Assembly (NCBI GenBank): GCA_035296565.1
Contig: DATHAQ010000021.1
Span: forward strand, 1-64,000
Origin: JACCZR01 sp035296565
GTDB taxonomy: Bacteria; Actinomycetota; Thermoleophilia; Solirubrobacterales; Thermoleophilaceae
Direction of reading: 5' to 3'
DNA length: 64,000 nt
Positions 48,722 to 56,280 of this stretch are shown in pieces. Positions within the stretch are counted from its first letter, which is position 1, and the number at the start of each line of letters is the position of its first letter. The notes below the pieces were generated by a model that did no database searches, was not told the origin of the DNA, and was given only the letters and a program-made list of their open reading frames with translations. Position numbers and translations under genes: made by a program.

Positions 48722-49788
48722 AAGGTCAGCGACATCTGATCGCTCGGGGCGGGGGCGGACTCGTCGAGGCCCGCCACCCGCACCCCGAGGAGCCGGACCG
48801 GCCGTGGCGGGTCGAGCTCTGACAGCAGCTCGCCCGCCACGCGCCGGACGGTCGCCAGGTCGTTGACGGGGCCGCCGACGCTGCGCGCCCGCGTGTGCGT
48901 GGAGAAGTCGTCCAGCCGCACCTTGATGCCGATCGTGCGGCCGCGGCGCTCGTGGCGCCCGAGGTCGGCGCACAGCTCCTCGCTGAGGCGCTCCAGCACC
49001 GGCATCAGCGCCGGCACTCCGCGCAGGTCGTGGTCGAAGGTCGTCTCGCGCGACTCCGACTTGCGCACCCGGTCCAGCTCGAGCTCGCGCTCGTCGCTGA
49101 ACCGGGCGAGGTCGCGCAGATGGGGGCCCATGCGCGCGCCGAACAGCCGCGTCAGCCGTTCCTCGGGCATGGCCGCGAGGGCCCCGAGCGTCTCGATGCC
49201 CTCGCGGCGCAGACGCTCGACGGACTTGGGGCCGATGCCGGGGATCAGCGCCGGCGACGCGCCCGCGAAGCGCTCGCGCGCCTGCGCCTGGGTCAGCGCC
49301 ACGAAGCCGTCGGGCTTCTCGGCGTCGGAGGCGACCTTGGCCACGAGCTTGCTGGGACCCAGCCCGATCGAGCAGCCGAGGCCTGTCGCCTGCCACACCG
49401 CCGCCTTGACCCGCCGCGCCGCTGCCTTGGGTCTCCCCAGGCCGGTCAGGTCCAGGTAGGCCTCGTCGAGGCCCACCACCTCTACGCGCTCCACCTGGGC
49501 CTCGAGCACGTTCATGACCTCGCGCGAGCGGGCGCGGTAGTGGTCGAAGTCCGGCGCCACGAAGACCGCCTCGGGGCACAGCCGCCGGGCTCGGGCGGCC
49601 GGCGTGGCCGAGAAGATGCCGAAGCGGCGGGCCTCGTAGGAGGCGGTGGTCACCACCGCCCGCGGGCCGCTGCCGGCCACCACGACCGGCAGCCCGCGTA
49701 ACTCGGGACGCCGCTGCAGCTCCACGCTGACGTAGAAGGCGTCCATGTCGACATGCGCGTAGAGGCGAGGCCAGTCCTCGATGCCCAT
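48718..49788 (-). CDS. dinB: DNA polymerase IV
   Basis: This Y-family translesion polymerase of 356 residues has the first catalytic motif RLYAHVDMDAFYVSVELQ, the second VEVVGLDEAYLDLTGLG with the Asp-Glu pair, KLVAKVASDAEKPDGF, the HhH region PGIGPKSVERLRREGIETLGAL and a little-finger domain (ETTFDHDLRGV). All catalytic acids are present. It ends without a clear beta-clamp motif beyond DQMSLTF, which fits QxSLF-type clamp binding. ATG 49788 with TACGCT six bases upstream; no LexA box is visible. Confidence 0.94.
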   Translation of the reverse strand: MGIEDWPRLYAHVDMDAFYVSVELQRRPELRGLPVVVAGSGPRAVVTTASYEARRFGIFSATPAARARRLCPEAVFVAPDFDHYRARSREVMNVLEAQVERVEVVGLDEAYLDLTGLGRPKAAARRVKAAVWQATGLGCSIGLGPSKLVAKVASDAEKPDGFVALTQAQARERFAGASPALIPGIGPKSVERLRREGIETLGALAAMPEERLTRLFGARMGPHLRDLARFSDERELELDRVRKSESRETTFDHDLRGVPALMPVLERLSEELCADLGRHERRGRTIGIKVRLDDFSTHTRARSVGGPVNDLATVRRVAGELLSELDPPRPVRLLGVRVAGLDESAPAPSDQMSLTF

Positions 49789-49794
49789 TGCGGC

Positions 49795-49800
49795 AGCGTA
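49795..49800 (-). promoter_or_regulatory. -10 box (TACGCT) for dinB, leaderless type
   Basis: On the minus strand TACGCT ends six bases before the dinB ATG. No LexA-type palindrome lies nearby. Confidence 0.5.
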
Positions 49801-49883
49801 GGCGCCGGCGCGGACCTAGCTGAGCGGCGGAGGCCGGCTCTGCCGCCGGCTCGGCTCGGCTGGGTACTGGGCTTGGCCCTGGC

Positions 49884-50039
49884 TCAGTAGTAGTGCCGTC
49901 TACCTCCCACGGCGCGACCCATAGCGCCGAGCAGCCAGAGGACAACTCCCACGATCAGCAGGATCCCGCCGATCACGTAGAGGATGTTGACGCTCAACAC
50001 GATGCCGAGGATGAGAAGTACGAGTCCGAGAATGATCAT
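49884..50039 (-). CDS. Small two-span membrane protein
   Basis: This 51-residue protein reads MIILGLVLLILGIVLSVNIL, then YVIGGILLIVGVVLWLLGAM, then a basic, aromatic tail (GRRHYY). It resembles the small DUF6131 group common in actinobacteria. ATG 50039 is preceded by GGAGG at a good distance, so upstream in-frame starts are unlikely. No known function; stress-related membrane roles have been guessed for such proteins. Confidence 0.75.
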   Translation of the reverse strand: MIILGLVLLILGIVLSVNILYVIGGILLIVGVVLWLLGAMGRAVGGRRHYY

Positions 50040-50200
50040 GCGATTCCTCCAGGGGGCGTGGCCGGGACAGAGCGTTCCTCCCCCGATCGCGGTGTTTTCA
50101 AGCCGGGGAAAGTCCGAAACCTTGGCACTCGCGGAGCGTTCTAACGGGTGGCAGCAAGCCGCGGCGCCTGCACATCTGCACACCACCAGAAAGGTCCCGC

Positions 50201-50872
50201 TTGAACCGCATCTTCCTTATCGCCAGCGCGCTCTCGGTCGCCATCGTCCTCCCCGGCGTAGCCGAGGCCACCCACAAACCCGGTCACCAAGGGGGAGGCG
50301 GACCCCAGGAGCAACTGAGCCTTGGCGCGAAGCCGAACCCGGTCGTCTTCGGCCGTGGGACGGTGCTCTCGGGGCGACTGACCGGCAACAACAAGGCCGG
50401 TCGGACCGTGCATCTCGACGGTTCGCCCTACCCGTTCACGAGCGTTGTCCCCAACATCGCGACGACGACCACCAGCGCGAGCGGAGACTTCTCCTTCACG
50501 CGCAAGCCACGGCTGCACACCCGCTATCGCGTGCATGTCGGAGGTCTCTTCAGCCCGACCGTCACCGTGCTGGTTCGCCAGCGGGTGAGCCTCTTCCTAA
50601 GCGACAGCACTCCCCGCCGCGGACAGCTGGTTCGCTTCTCGGGACGATCGTGCCCCACGCACGACGGCGCGGTCGTGTCCATCCAGAAGCGCACGAGCAC
50701 GGGCAGCTTCCGCACCGTGCGCCGTACGCGTCTGCGTGACGCGAGCCGGTGCTCGGTGTACTCGCGACGGCTGCGGATCTTCAGGGACGGGGTCTTCCGC
50801 ACGGTCATCGCCCGCGACGCCGATCATGCCCGCGGGTTCAGCCGCCGGCGTTCGGTCGACGCCCACAGCTAG
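50201..50872 (+). CDS. Secreted protein with two Ig-like repeats
   Basis: This 223-residue protein has a signal peptide (residues 1-22, ending EAT), a Gly-rich stretch, then two beta-sandwich segments, GAKPNPVVFGRGTVLSGRL to the second repeat SDSTPRRGQLVRFSGRSC. The pattern of x-P-x-x-V-x-F/R-G-x-x-V-x-x-S-G recalls the Ig-like modules in the RlpA-like and glycosidase proteins of this window. Two Cys may form a disulfide in the second. TTG start with AAAGG upstream. Extracellular role unknown. Confidence 0.7.
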   Translation: MNRIFLIASALSVAIVLPGVAEATHKPGHQGGGGPQEQLSLGAKPNPVVFGRGTVLSGRLTGNNKAGRTVHLDGSPYPFTSVVPNIATTTTSASGDFSFTRKPRLHTRYRVHVGGLFSPTVTVLVRQRVSLFLSDSTPRRGQLVRFSGRSCPTHDGAVVSIQKRTSTGSFRTVRRTRLRDASRCSVYSRRLRIFRDGVFRTVIARDADHARGFSRRRSVDAHS

Positions 50873-50881
50873 CGCGAAAGA

Positions 50882-50914
50882 GGCCAGGGGCGCCCGGTGG
50901 GGGCGTCCCTGGCC
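50882..50914 (+). terminator. Long hairpin terminator
   Basis: A 14-bp stem including one G-U pair, GGCCAGGG (50882-50889) with CCCTGGCC (50907-50914) at its base, follows the secreted protein gene by ten bases. There is no T run. Confidence 0.65.
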
Positions 50915-51002
50915 AACTCGGACGTGCATCGACCCCGCTCGGAGGGCTGGCCGGTCTTCACCCGAGAACCTTCGGCCGCCGCCTGCGTTGTGAGTGTGGA
51001 TG

Positions 51003-51356
51003 ATGCCCGCCACTTACCTGTCGCTCACGGAGGAGGAGTCATCCGACAGGGTGGTCGTGCGGGCGCACGGGGAGGTCGACGCGGCGACCGCCCCCCAGTT
51101 TGCGGGTGCTCTCAGCAGGGCGGCGGACGAGGCAGAAGAGCGCACCCTGGTGATCGACCTCACCGAGACTGAGTTCATGGATGTGAAGGGCTTCGCCGCC
51201 CTGCTCAACGCCCATCGCAAGATCGACTCTCAGAGGGGAGAGATGTTCATCGTCTGCCCCTTGGGCCAGGTCCGGCGCATGCTCGGGCTACTGGATACCA
51301 GCGGGCGTCTACGGCTGTGCGCTAGCGCAGACGCGCGCGGCGCGCGCGCCGCGTGA
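51003..51356 (+). CDS. STAS-domain protein without the phosphorylatable serine
   Basis: This 117-residue STAS fold, like anti-anti-sigma factors, reads YLSLTEEESSDRVVVRAHGEVDAATAPQFAGAL, then LVIDLTETEFMDVKGFAALLNAHRK, then EMFIVCPLGQVRRMLGLLDTSG. The usual site FxDSSG, where Ser is phosphorylated by RsbW-like kinases, reads FMDVKG here. It therefore cannot be switched in the normal way. In-frame GTG 50994 and ATG 51000 are alternative starts. It stands alone, with no kinase gene next to it. Confidence 0.8.
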   Translation: MPATYLSLTEEESSDRVVVRAHGEVDAATAPQFAGALSRAADEAEERTLVIDLTETEFMDVKGFAALLNAHRKIDSQRGEMFIVCPLGQVRRMLGLLDTSGRLRLCASADARGARAA

Positions 51357-51591
51357 AGGCAGCCGGAGGCTAGCCGGCGCCGCCTTCCCTGGCGGCACGC
51401 GACCAACGCCCAAGTCGCATCGCGACCGTCGCCTCCACCCTCTGAAACGCGTGAGCGCGGCGAAGGTTCGCGGGTTTCCGGACGCAGGTTGAGCCGGCGT
51501 TAAGAGGCCTGGGGCGACGTGAGTTATCCGGCCATCGGCTGGGTACGCCAAGGGATGTCCCCAAAGGCAGGGGGAAGGGAAGGATCCCAAC
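51357..51591. other. Intergenic region upstream of the chaplin-like gene
   Basis: About 235 bases with no supportable gene. A ribosome-binding site (GGAAGGGAAGGA) lies just before the ATG at 51592. GTTAAG and GTTATCC stretches near 51500-51530 are less GC-rich and may hold the promoter, but no pair of boxes is convincing. Confidence 0.4.
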
Positions 51592-52146
51592 ATGTCAATA
51601 CGACGCATCCTCGTCGCTCTCACGGCAACAGTCGCCGTGAGCGCGGCATTCGCATCATCCGCCAGCGCCCAGACGAACCAGCAGGGCCTCGTGAACGTGG
51701 CCGTCGAGGACGTAACGGTCCAGGTTCCGATCTCGGTCGCGGCAAACATCTGTGACGTGAACGTCGGCGTCCTCGCTCGCATCCAGGACGAGGCCCGCCA
51801 GTGTGAGGCGACCGCCGATTCGGCGGCGTCGACAGGCGCGTCGGGGCCGGATGGGCCGGTCAACCAGGACGGGCTCGTCAACGTCCTGCTCGACGATGTG
51901 GTCGTCCAGGTGCCCGTCGCTATCGCGGCGAACATCTGCGACTTGAACGTCGCCGTCCTCGCCGAGGTCGAAGATGACGCGGCCGCGTGTGACGCGACCG
52001 CCGAGTCCCTCGCGTCGCAAGGCGGAGGCGGAGGCGGAGCAGGCGCCAGCGCACAGGCGCTTGACCCGATTCAGATCGTGCCCAACATTGGGCTGCGGTT
52101 GCTCGACAACGACACCACGACAGACACCGGTATCCCGGTTCTTTAA
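51592..52146 (+). CDS. Secreted chaplin-like tandem-repeat protein
   Basis: In this 184-residue protein, residues 1-26 are a signal peptide (ending ASAQ). Two repeats of about 45 residues follow: QGLVNVAVEDVTVQVPISVA and DGLVNVLLDDVVVQVPVAIA, each continuing with AANICD-x-NV-x-VLA and a second Cys about 20 residues on. The beta-prone Val pattern and paired Cys recall chaplin and rodlin surface amyloids of Streptomyces. A Gly linker and a conserved-looking tail end it. No sorting signal. Acidic, unlike its basic neighbours. Confidence 0.75.
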   Translation: MSIRRILVALTATVAVSAAFASSASAQTNQQGLVNVAVEDVTVQVPISVAANICDVNVGVLARIQDEARQCEATADSAASTGASGPDGPVNQDGLVNVLLDDVVVQVPVAIAANICDLNVAVLAEVEDDAAACDATAESLASQGGGGGGAGASAQALDPIQIVPNIGLRLLDNDTTTDTGIPVL

Positions 52147-52162
52147 GAACGGTTCCCAGGCT

Positions 52163-52189
52163 GGGCAGGGCGGGTGACCCGCCCTGCCC
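52163..52189 (+). terminator. Strong hairpin terminator
   Basis: A perfect 12-bp stem, GGGCAGGGCGGG (52163-52174) with CCCGCCCTGCCC (52178-52189), loop TGA. It lies 16 bases after the chaplin-like gene. There is no T run, as is common at this GC. Confidence 0.8.
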
Positions 52190-52237
52190 GCTTGAGGATG
52201 CTTCAACGCCAGATTCGGCCCCTTGTCGTAAAGAGGC

Positions 52238-52900
52238 CTACCGCGGCGCCCCTGCCAAGGCCAGGGCGCTGTGTACGCAGCTCTCCACCACCGCCTCCGG
52301 GCTGACGGTGAACAGCTCGGGTACGCCGGGCGTCGTCTGACGCAGCCCAACCCTGATACGCGCGAGGTGCATCATCCCGAGGCCCTGGGTCCACAGCACG
52401 TTCGCTGTGTAGTCGGGATCCGAGACCTCGAAGCTCCCGTCCTCGCGGCCGGCGTGGAGCACGGCGCCGACCGCGCCGATGCAGCGGCCCATGCCGCCGC
52501 CCAGGCGCAGCCACACCGACTCCGACACGATCTCGCGCAGGTCGCGCGCCGGGCGGCGCATCAGCGCCAGGGAGCAGTCCAGGAAGGCCGGGTAGCGCTG
52601 GCAGTAGCGCGCGAAGGATTCGGTCAGCGACTCCAGCTGGCCCCTGGGCCTGGGCTCGGAGGCCACCGCGTCCTCGAGCAGGTCGCCCAGCTCACGCAGG
52701 TAGTCGGTGACCGTCAGGACGAACAGCTCCTCCTTGGAGGAGAAGTGGCGGTAGACCAGCCCCCGGGCAATGCCGACGGTCCGCGCGATCTCCTCGATCG
52801 GCGCCTCCTGCATGCCGCGCTCGTCGAACACGGCGCGGGTGGCGGCGACGAGGTCGCGCTCTCGCGCTTGGCGCAACGGCACCGAGGGCGTACTGCTCAC
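52238..52900 (-). CDS. TetR-family transcriptional regulator
   Basis: This 220-residue protein has the N-terminal TetR HTH (LVAATRAVFDERGMQEAPIEEIARTVGIARGLVYRHFSSKEELF) with the recognition helix intact. A helical ligand-binding C-terminus of about 150 residues with aromatic and hydrophobic residues follows. It is divergent from a ferredoxin reductase/desaturase operon, with an inverted repeat between, so an acyl-CoA or fatty acid is the likely signal, as for DesT-type regulators. GTG start; TAAGCT (52912-52907) six bases upstream. Confidence 0.9.
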   Translation of the reverse strand: MSSTPSVPLRQARERDLVAATRAVFDERGMQEAPIEEIARTVGIARGLVYRHFSSKEELFVLTVTDYLRELGDLLEDAVASEPRPRGQLESLTESFARYCQRYPAFLDCSLALMRRPARDLREIVSESVWLRLGGGMGRCIGAVGAVLHAGREDGSFEVSDPDYTANVLWTQGLGMMHLARIRVGLRQTTPGVPELFTVSPEAVVESCVHSALALAGAPR

Positions 52901-52906
52901 GAGCCC

Positions 52907-52912
52907 AGCTTA
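52907..52912 (-). promoter_or_regulatory. -10 box (TAAGCT) for the tetR gene, leaderless type
   Basis: On the minus strand TAAGCT ends six bases before the GTG start at 52900. The candidate operator lies immediately upstream, in the -35 region. Confidence 0.5.
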
Positions 52913-52920
52913 CCCCTCAG

Positions 52921-52961
52921 CGAGAACGTCGTGTTGACGATCGTTCTCACCGCGCTAGGCT
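52921..52961 (+). promoter_or_regulatory. Desaturase operon promoter with TetR operator candidate
   Basis: TTGACG (52934-52939), a 16-base spacer and TAGGCT (52956-52961) form the best promoter in the window; ATG follows six bases later. Overlapping the -35 is an inverted repeat: CGAGAACGTCGT on the left and ACGATCGTTCTC on the right (with a one-base slip), with TCGT-GTTG-ACGA in the centre. TetR binding here would block RNA polymerase. Confidence 0.7.
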
Positions 52962-52967
52962 CCAGGC

Positions 52968-54062
52968 ATGGCAGAGGTTGGAGCCCGCCCGAAGGTCTCG
53001 TCGGCGCGGCGGAAGGCGATGCGCGCCATGCGCACCTTCTTCACGCCGCTCATGCCCGACGACTACCTGGAGATGATCAACCCGCTCTGGTCGACGGAGG
53101 AGCTGCGCGGCCGGGTCCAGAAGCTCGAGAAGCGGACTCAGGACGCGGTCACGATCGTCATCAAGCCGGGGGCGGAGTGGGACCGCCACAAGCCCGGCCA
53201 GTACCTGCGCGTAGGGGTCATCGTCGATGGCGTGCACCACTGGCGCGCCTACTCGCTGACCTCGGAGCCCTCCGACGACTTCATCTCCATCACCCCCAAG
53301 CTCGTGCCCGAGGGCAAGGTCTCCCCGCACCTCACCCAGAAGCTCCAGCCCGGCACGATCGTCCGCCTGGGCGGCGTGGAGGGTGACTTCACGCTCCCTG
53401 ACCCGCCGCCGGACAAGCTGCTGTTCATCTGCGCGGGGAGCGGTATCACGCCGATCATGAGCATGCTGCGCGCGCTCGAGCAGGAGGGCGGCATCAAGGA
53501 CGTCGTGCTCGTGCACTCCGCCCACGACCGCGACGACGTGATCTTCGGCGACTGGCTGGAGGAGCTCGAAAAGCGGTCGGACGGCTTTCGCATGCACCTG
53601 CAGCTCACCGGCGAGATGGGCCGTATCAAGCCCGAGAACCTCGAGGAGATCTGCCCCGACTGGCGCGAGCGGGAAGCCTTCCACTCGGGCCCCACCGAGA
53701 TGCTGGACATGATGGAGGAGTACTGGGAGAAGGAAGGCGACGTGGACAAGCTCCACGTCGAGCGCTTCCAGCCCAAGCAGGGCCTCGGCGCAGTCGAGGA
53801 GGGGGAGGGCGGGGAGATCAAGTTCGTGGCCAGCGACGTCACGACCGAGGCCGACGGCGGCACCCCGATCCTCGTGGCGGGTGAAGAGTGCGGCCTGGAC
53901 CTCGACTACGGCTGCCGCGAGGGGATCTGCCACACCTGCACCGGTACCTTGAATTCGGGCAAGGTCCGCGACCTGAGAAACGGAAACGTGTACGGCACCG
54001 AGGGGGAGTCCATCCGGGTGTGCATCAGCGCGCCGGAGGGGCCCGTCGAGGTCGACCTCTAA
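52968..54062 (+). CDS. Ferredoxin-NAD(P)H reductase with C-terminal 2Fe-2S domain
   Basis: This 364-residue electron-transfer protein has an FAD domain with WRAYSLTSEP (RxYS motif), the NAD(P) site LLFICAGSGITPIMSMLRAL, and a plant-type 2Fe-2S domain with C-x4-C-x2-C (DYGCREGICHTCTG) and a distal Cys (RVCISAPEG). It matches Rv3230c, the reductase partner of the mycobacterial stearoyl-CoA desaturase DesA3. The desaturase gene follows after 16 bases. Confidence 0.92.
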   Translation: MAEVGARPKVSSARRKAMRAMRTFFTPLMPDDYLEMINPLWSTEELRGRVQKLEKRTQDAVTIVIKPGAEWDRHKPGQYLRVGVIVDGVHHWRAYSLTSEPSDDFISITPKLVPEGKVSPHLTQKLQPGTIVRLGGVEGDFTLPDPPPDKLLFICAGSGITPIMSMLRALEQEGGIKDVVLVHSAHDRDDVIFGDWLEELEKRSDGFRMHLQLTGEMGRIKPENLEEICPDWREREAFHSGPTEMLDMMEEYWEKEGDVDKLHVERFQPKQGLGAVEEGEGGEIKFVASDVTTEADGGTPILVAGEECGLDLDYGCREGICHTCTGTLNSGKVRDLRNGNVYGTEGESIRVCISAPEGPVEVDL

Positions 54063-54078
54063 AGAGAAGGAGCCACAC

Positions 54079-55494
54079 TTGAGCACTTCACAGATCGAGA
54101 GCCCGCTCGCCCGGCTCAGCGACGAGCAGATCGAGCAGCTGGGCAAGGAGTTCGACGTTCTGCACGACGAGGTCTTTTCCGACCTCGGTGACCGCGATCG
54201 CAAGTACATCACCAGCATGATCGAGATGCACCGGCGCATCGTGGTCTTCGGCCGCGTGCTGCTGCTCGCGTCGCGCTACAAGCCGGCCTGGCTCCTGGGC
54301 ACCGCCTCCCTCTCTGCGGCCAAGATCTTGGAGAACATGGAGATCGGCCACAACGTCATGCACGGCCAGTGGGACTGGATGAACGACCCCAAGATCCACT
54401 CGTCGACGTGGGACTGGGACACGGCCTCCACCAAGGAGTCGTGGAAGCACTCGCACAACTACATCCATCACACCTACACGAACATCCGCGGCAAGGACAA
54501 GGACCTCGGCTACGAGATCATGCGGATCGACCCGCATCAGAAGTGGCACCCGGTCTATCTGCTCCAGCCGGTCTACAACGCGCTGCTGATGGCGTTGTTC
54601 GAGTGGGGGGTGGCCTTCCACGACCTCGACCTCGAGGCCGTGCGCAGCGGTGAGAAGTCGCAAAAGGAGGTCCTCAAGGACCTCAAGGGCATCGCCGGCA
54701 AGGCGCGCCTGCAGATCCAGAAGGACTATCTCGCCTGGCCGATCCTCAGCGGGCTGGCGATGACCGCGCTCGACATCGCGCTGAACTTCGACGAGCTCGG
54801 CGCCGGCGACCGGGGCGGCAGGCTTGGCCGCATCAAGTCACGCCTGGGTCGCGTTCGCACCAGCAAGACCGAGCGCATGGCCCAGGACGCACTGGCCATC
54901 CTGGTCTCCAGCGGCGGGCGCCAGTTCAAGTCGACGCTGATCGCCAATGCCACTGCGAACGTGATTCGCAACCTGTGGGCGCACTCGATCATCTTCTGCG
55001 GCCACTTCCCCGACCAGACCTACACCTTCGGCCAGGAGGAGACCGAGGACGAGAGCCGCGGCGCCTGGTACGTCCGCCAGCTCACCGGAGCGGCGAACAT
55101 CGAGGGCGGCCCGATGTTTCACGTGGCCAGCGGCAATCTCGGCTACCAGGTCGAGCACCACCTCTACCCGGACATGCCGAGCACGCGCTACGGGGAGATC
55201 GCCCCGCGGGTGAAGGAGATCTGCCAGCGCTACGAGCTGCCCTACAACACCGGGCCGCTGCACAAGCAGCTGGGCATGGTCCACCGCACGATCCTGCGGC
55301 TCGCGTTCCCCGGCGGCAAGCCGCGGCCCAAGCCGGGGCCCTACAAGGGGACCGACGCCGCCTCGCCGCCGTCGCGCAACGGCGGCTCCAACGGGAGCAC
55401 CGGCCCCACGGGCTCGGGGCCCGAGCGCCCCGAGGAGGGGGTCAAGTTCTCGATGCCGTCCGACGGCAAGGGCGCCGAGGAAGACGCCGGCTGA
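54079..55494 (+). CDS. Membrane fatty-acid (acyl-CoA) desaturase
   Basis: This 471-residue di-iron desaturase has three His boxes: GHNVMHGQWDW (H91, H95), WKHSHNYIHHTYTN (H124 to H131) and GYQVEHHLYPD (H360, H361). It inserts a cis double bond into acyl chains using electrons from the adjacent reductase, as in DesA3/Rv3230c. A charged insertion at about residues 240-280 and a Gly/Ser/Pro-rich tail are extra. TTG start with GAGAAGGAG upstream. Ended by a strong hairpin. Confidence 0.92.
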   Translation: MSTSQIESPLARLSDEQIEQLGKEFDVLHDEVFSDLGDRDRKYITSMIEMHRRIVVFGRVLLLASRYKPAWLLGTASLSAAKILENMEIGHNVMHGQWDWMNDPKIHSSTWDWDTASTKESWKHSHNYIHHTYTNIRGKDKDLGYEIMRIDPHQKWHPVYLLQPVYNALLMALFEWGVAFHDLDLEAVRSGEKSQKEVLKDLKGIAGKARLQIQKDYLAWPILSGLAMTALDIALNFDELGAGDRGGRLGRIKSRLGRVRTSKTERMAQDALAILVSSGGRQFKSTLIANATANVIRNLWAHSIIFCGHFPDQTYTFGQEETEDESRGAWYVRQLTGAANIEGGPMFHVASGNLGYQVEHHLYPDMPSTRYGEIAPRVKEICQRYELPYNTGPLHKQLGMVHRTILRLAFPGGKPRPKPGPYKGTDAASPPSRNGGSNGSTGPTGSGPERPEEGVKFSMPSDGKGAEEDAG

Positions 55495-55511
55495 GCAGTT
55501 GGAGAGGGCCG

Positions 55512-55539
55512 CCCGGGGGTCGCACGCACGACCCCCGGG
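55512..55539. terminator. Bidirectional hairpin between convergent genes
   Basis: An 11-bp stem, CCCGGGGGTCG (55512-55522) with CGACCCCCGGG (55529-55539), lies between the desaturase stop and the SDR stop on the other strand. It can serve both. Confidence 0.75.
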
Positions 55540-55550
55540 GGCGCGTCCGA

Positions 55551-56243
55551 CTAGGTGGGCTGGGTGACCGGCCGCACCACCAGCTCGTTCACGTCGACGT
55601 GGCCGGGTTGGCTCAGCGCGTACAAGATCGCACGCGCTATGTCGTCGGCCTCCAGCGCATCCTGCGGACGGTCCTCGAAGAACTCGGTGTCGACCATCCC
55701 CGGCTCGATCAGCGTCACCTTGATCGGCGTATCGGCGATCTCCGCGCGCAGCCCCTCGCCCATCGCCGTGACCGCGAACTTGGTCGCCGCGTAGAGGGAG
55801 CCGGGCAGGGCGCGGCGGCCCGCGACCGAGCTCATCAACAGCACGTGGCCCGCGTTCTGCTCGCGGAAGTGGCCCAGCGCGGCACGGATCGAGAAGGCGG
55901 CGCCCAGCACGTTGGTGTCCACCATCGCTTTCCAATGCTCGACGGACTCCTCGAGAAAGCCGCGCCTGGCGCCGAAGCCGGCGTTGGCCAGGAAGGCGTC
56001 GAGGCGGCCGAAGTGCTCGACGGCGCGAGCCACCGCGGCCTCCTGGTCCTCGAACGAGGCGACGTCGCAGCGCAGCGCCAGCGCCCGCTCGTCGCCGCCC
56101 AGCTGCGAGGCGAGCCCGCTGAGGCGGTCTTCACGGCGGGCAGCGAGCACCACCCGCCAGCCGGCGCCGACGGCGTGGCGGGCGGTGGCGGCGCCGATGC
56201 CGCTGCTGGCGCCGGTGATGAGGAGCACGCGGGAATCGGCCAT
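55551..56243 (-). CDS. Short-chain dehydrogenase/reductase
   Basis: This 230-residue classical SDR has the cofactor site LLITGASSGIGAATARHA, LANAGFG, catalytic Ser in MSSVAGRRALPGS and YxxxK (LYAATKFAV), all present. Arg residues after the first strand suggest NADPH. It is close to YdfG/NADP-dependent hydroxyacid or ketoreductase types; substrate unknown. Inner ATG 56243 was chosen because the Rossmann motif follows directly. Divergent from the CrtC/AttH-like gene with 37 bases between. Confidence 0.9.
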   Translation of the reverse strand: MADSRVLLITGASSGIGAATARHAVGAGWRVVLAARREDRLSGLASQLGGDERALALRCDVASFEDQEAAVARAVEHFGRLDAFLANAGFGARRGFLEESVEHWKAMVDTNVLGAAFSIRAALGHFREQNAGHVLLMSSVAGRRALPGSLYAATKFAVTAMGEGLRAEIADTPIKVTLIEPGMVDTEFFEDRPQDALEADDIARAILYALSQPGHVDVNELVVRPVTQPT

Positions 56244-56267
56244 GCCGGACTGTCTATCAGGGCGGGG

Positions 56268-56273
56268 TAGGGT
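56268..56273 (+). promoter_or_regulatory. -10 box (TAGGGT) for the 56281 gene, leaderless type
   Basis: TAGGGT ends seven bases before GTG 56281, with no ribosome-binding site. Confidence 0.5.
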
Positions 56274-56280
56274 GCCCGCC

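Noticed and set aside
49789..49883. LexA/SOS box upstream of dinB
   Set aside because: No GAAC-N4-GTTC or similar palindrome is present.
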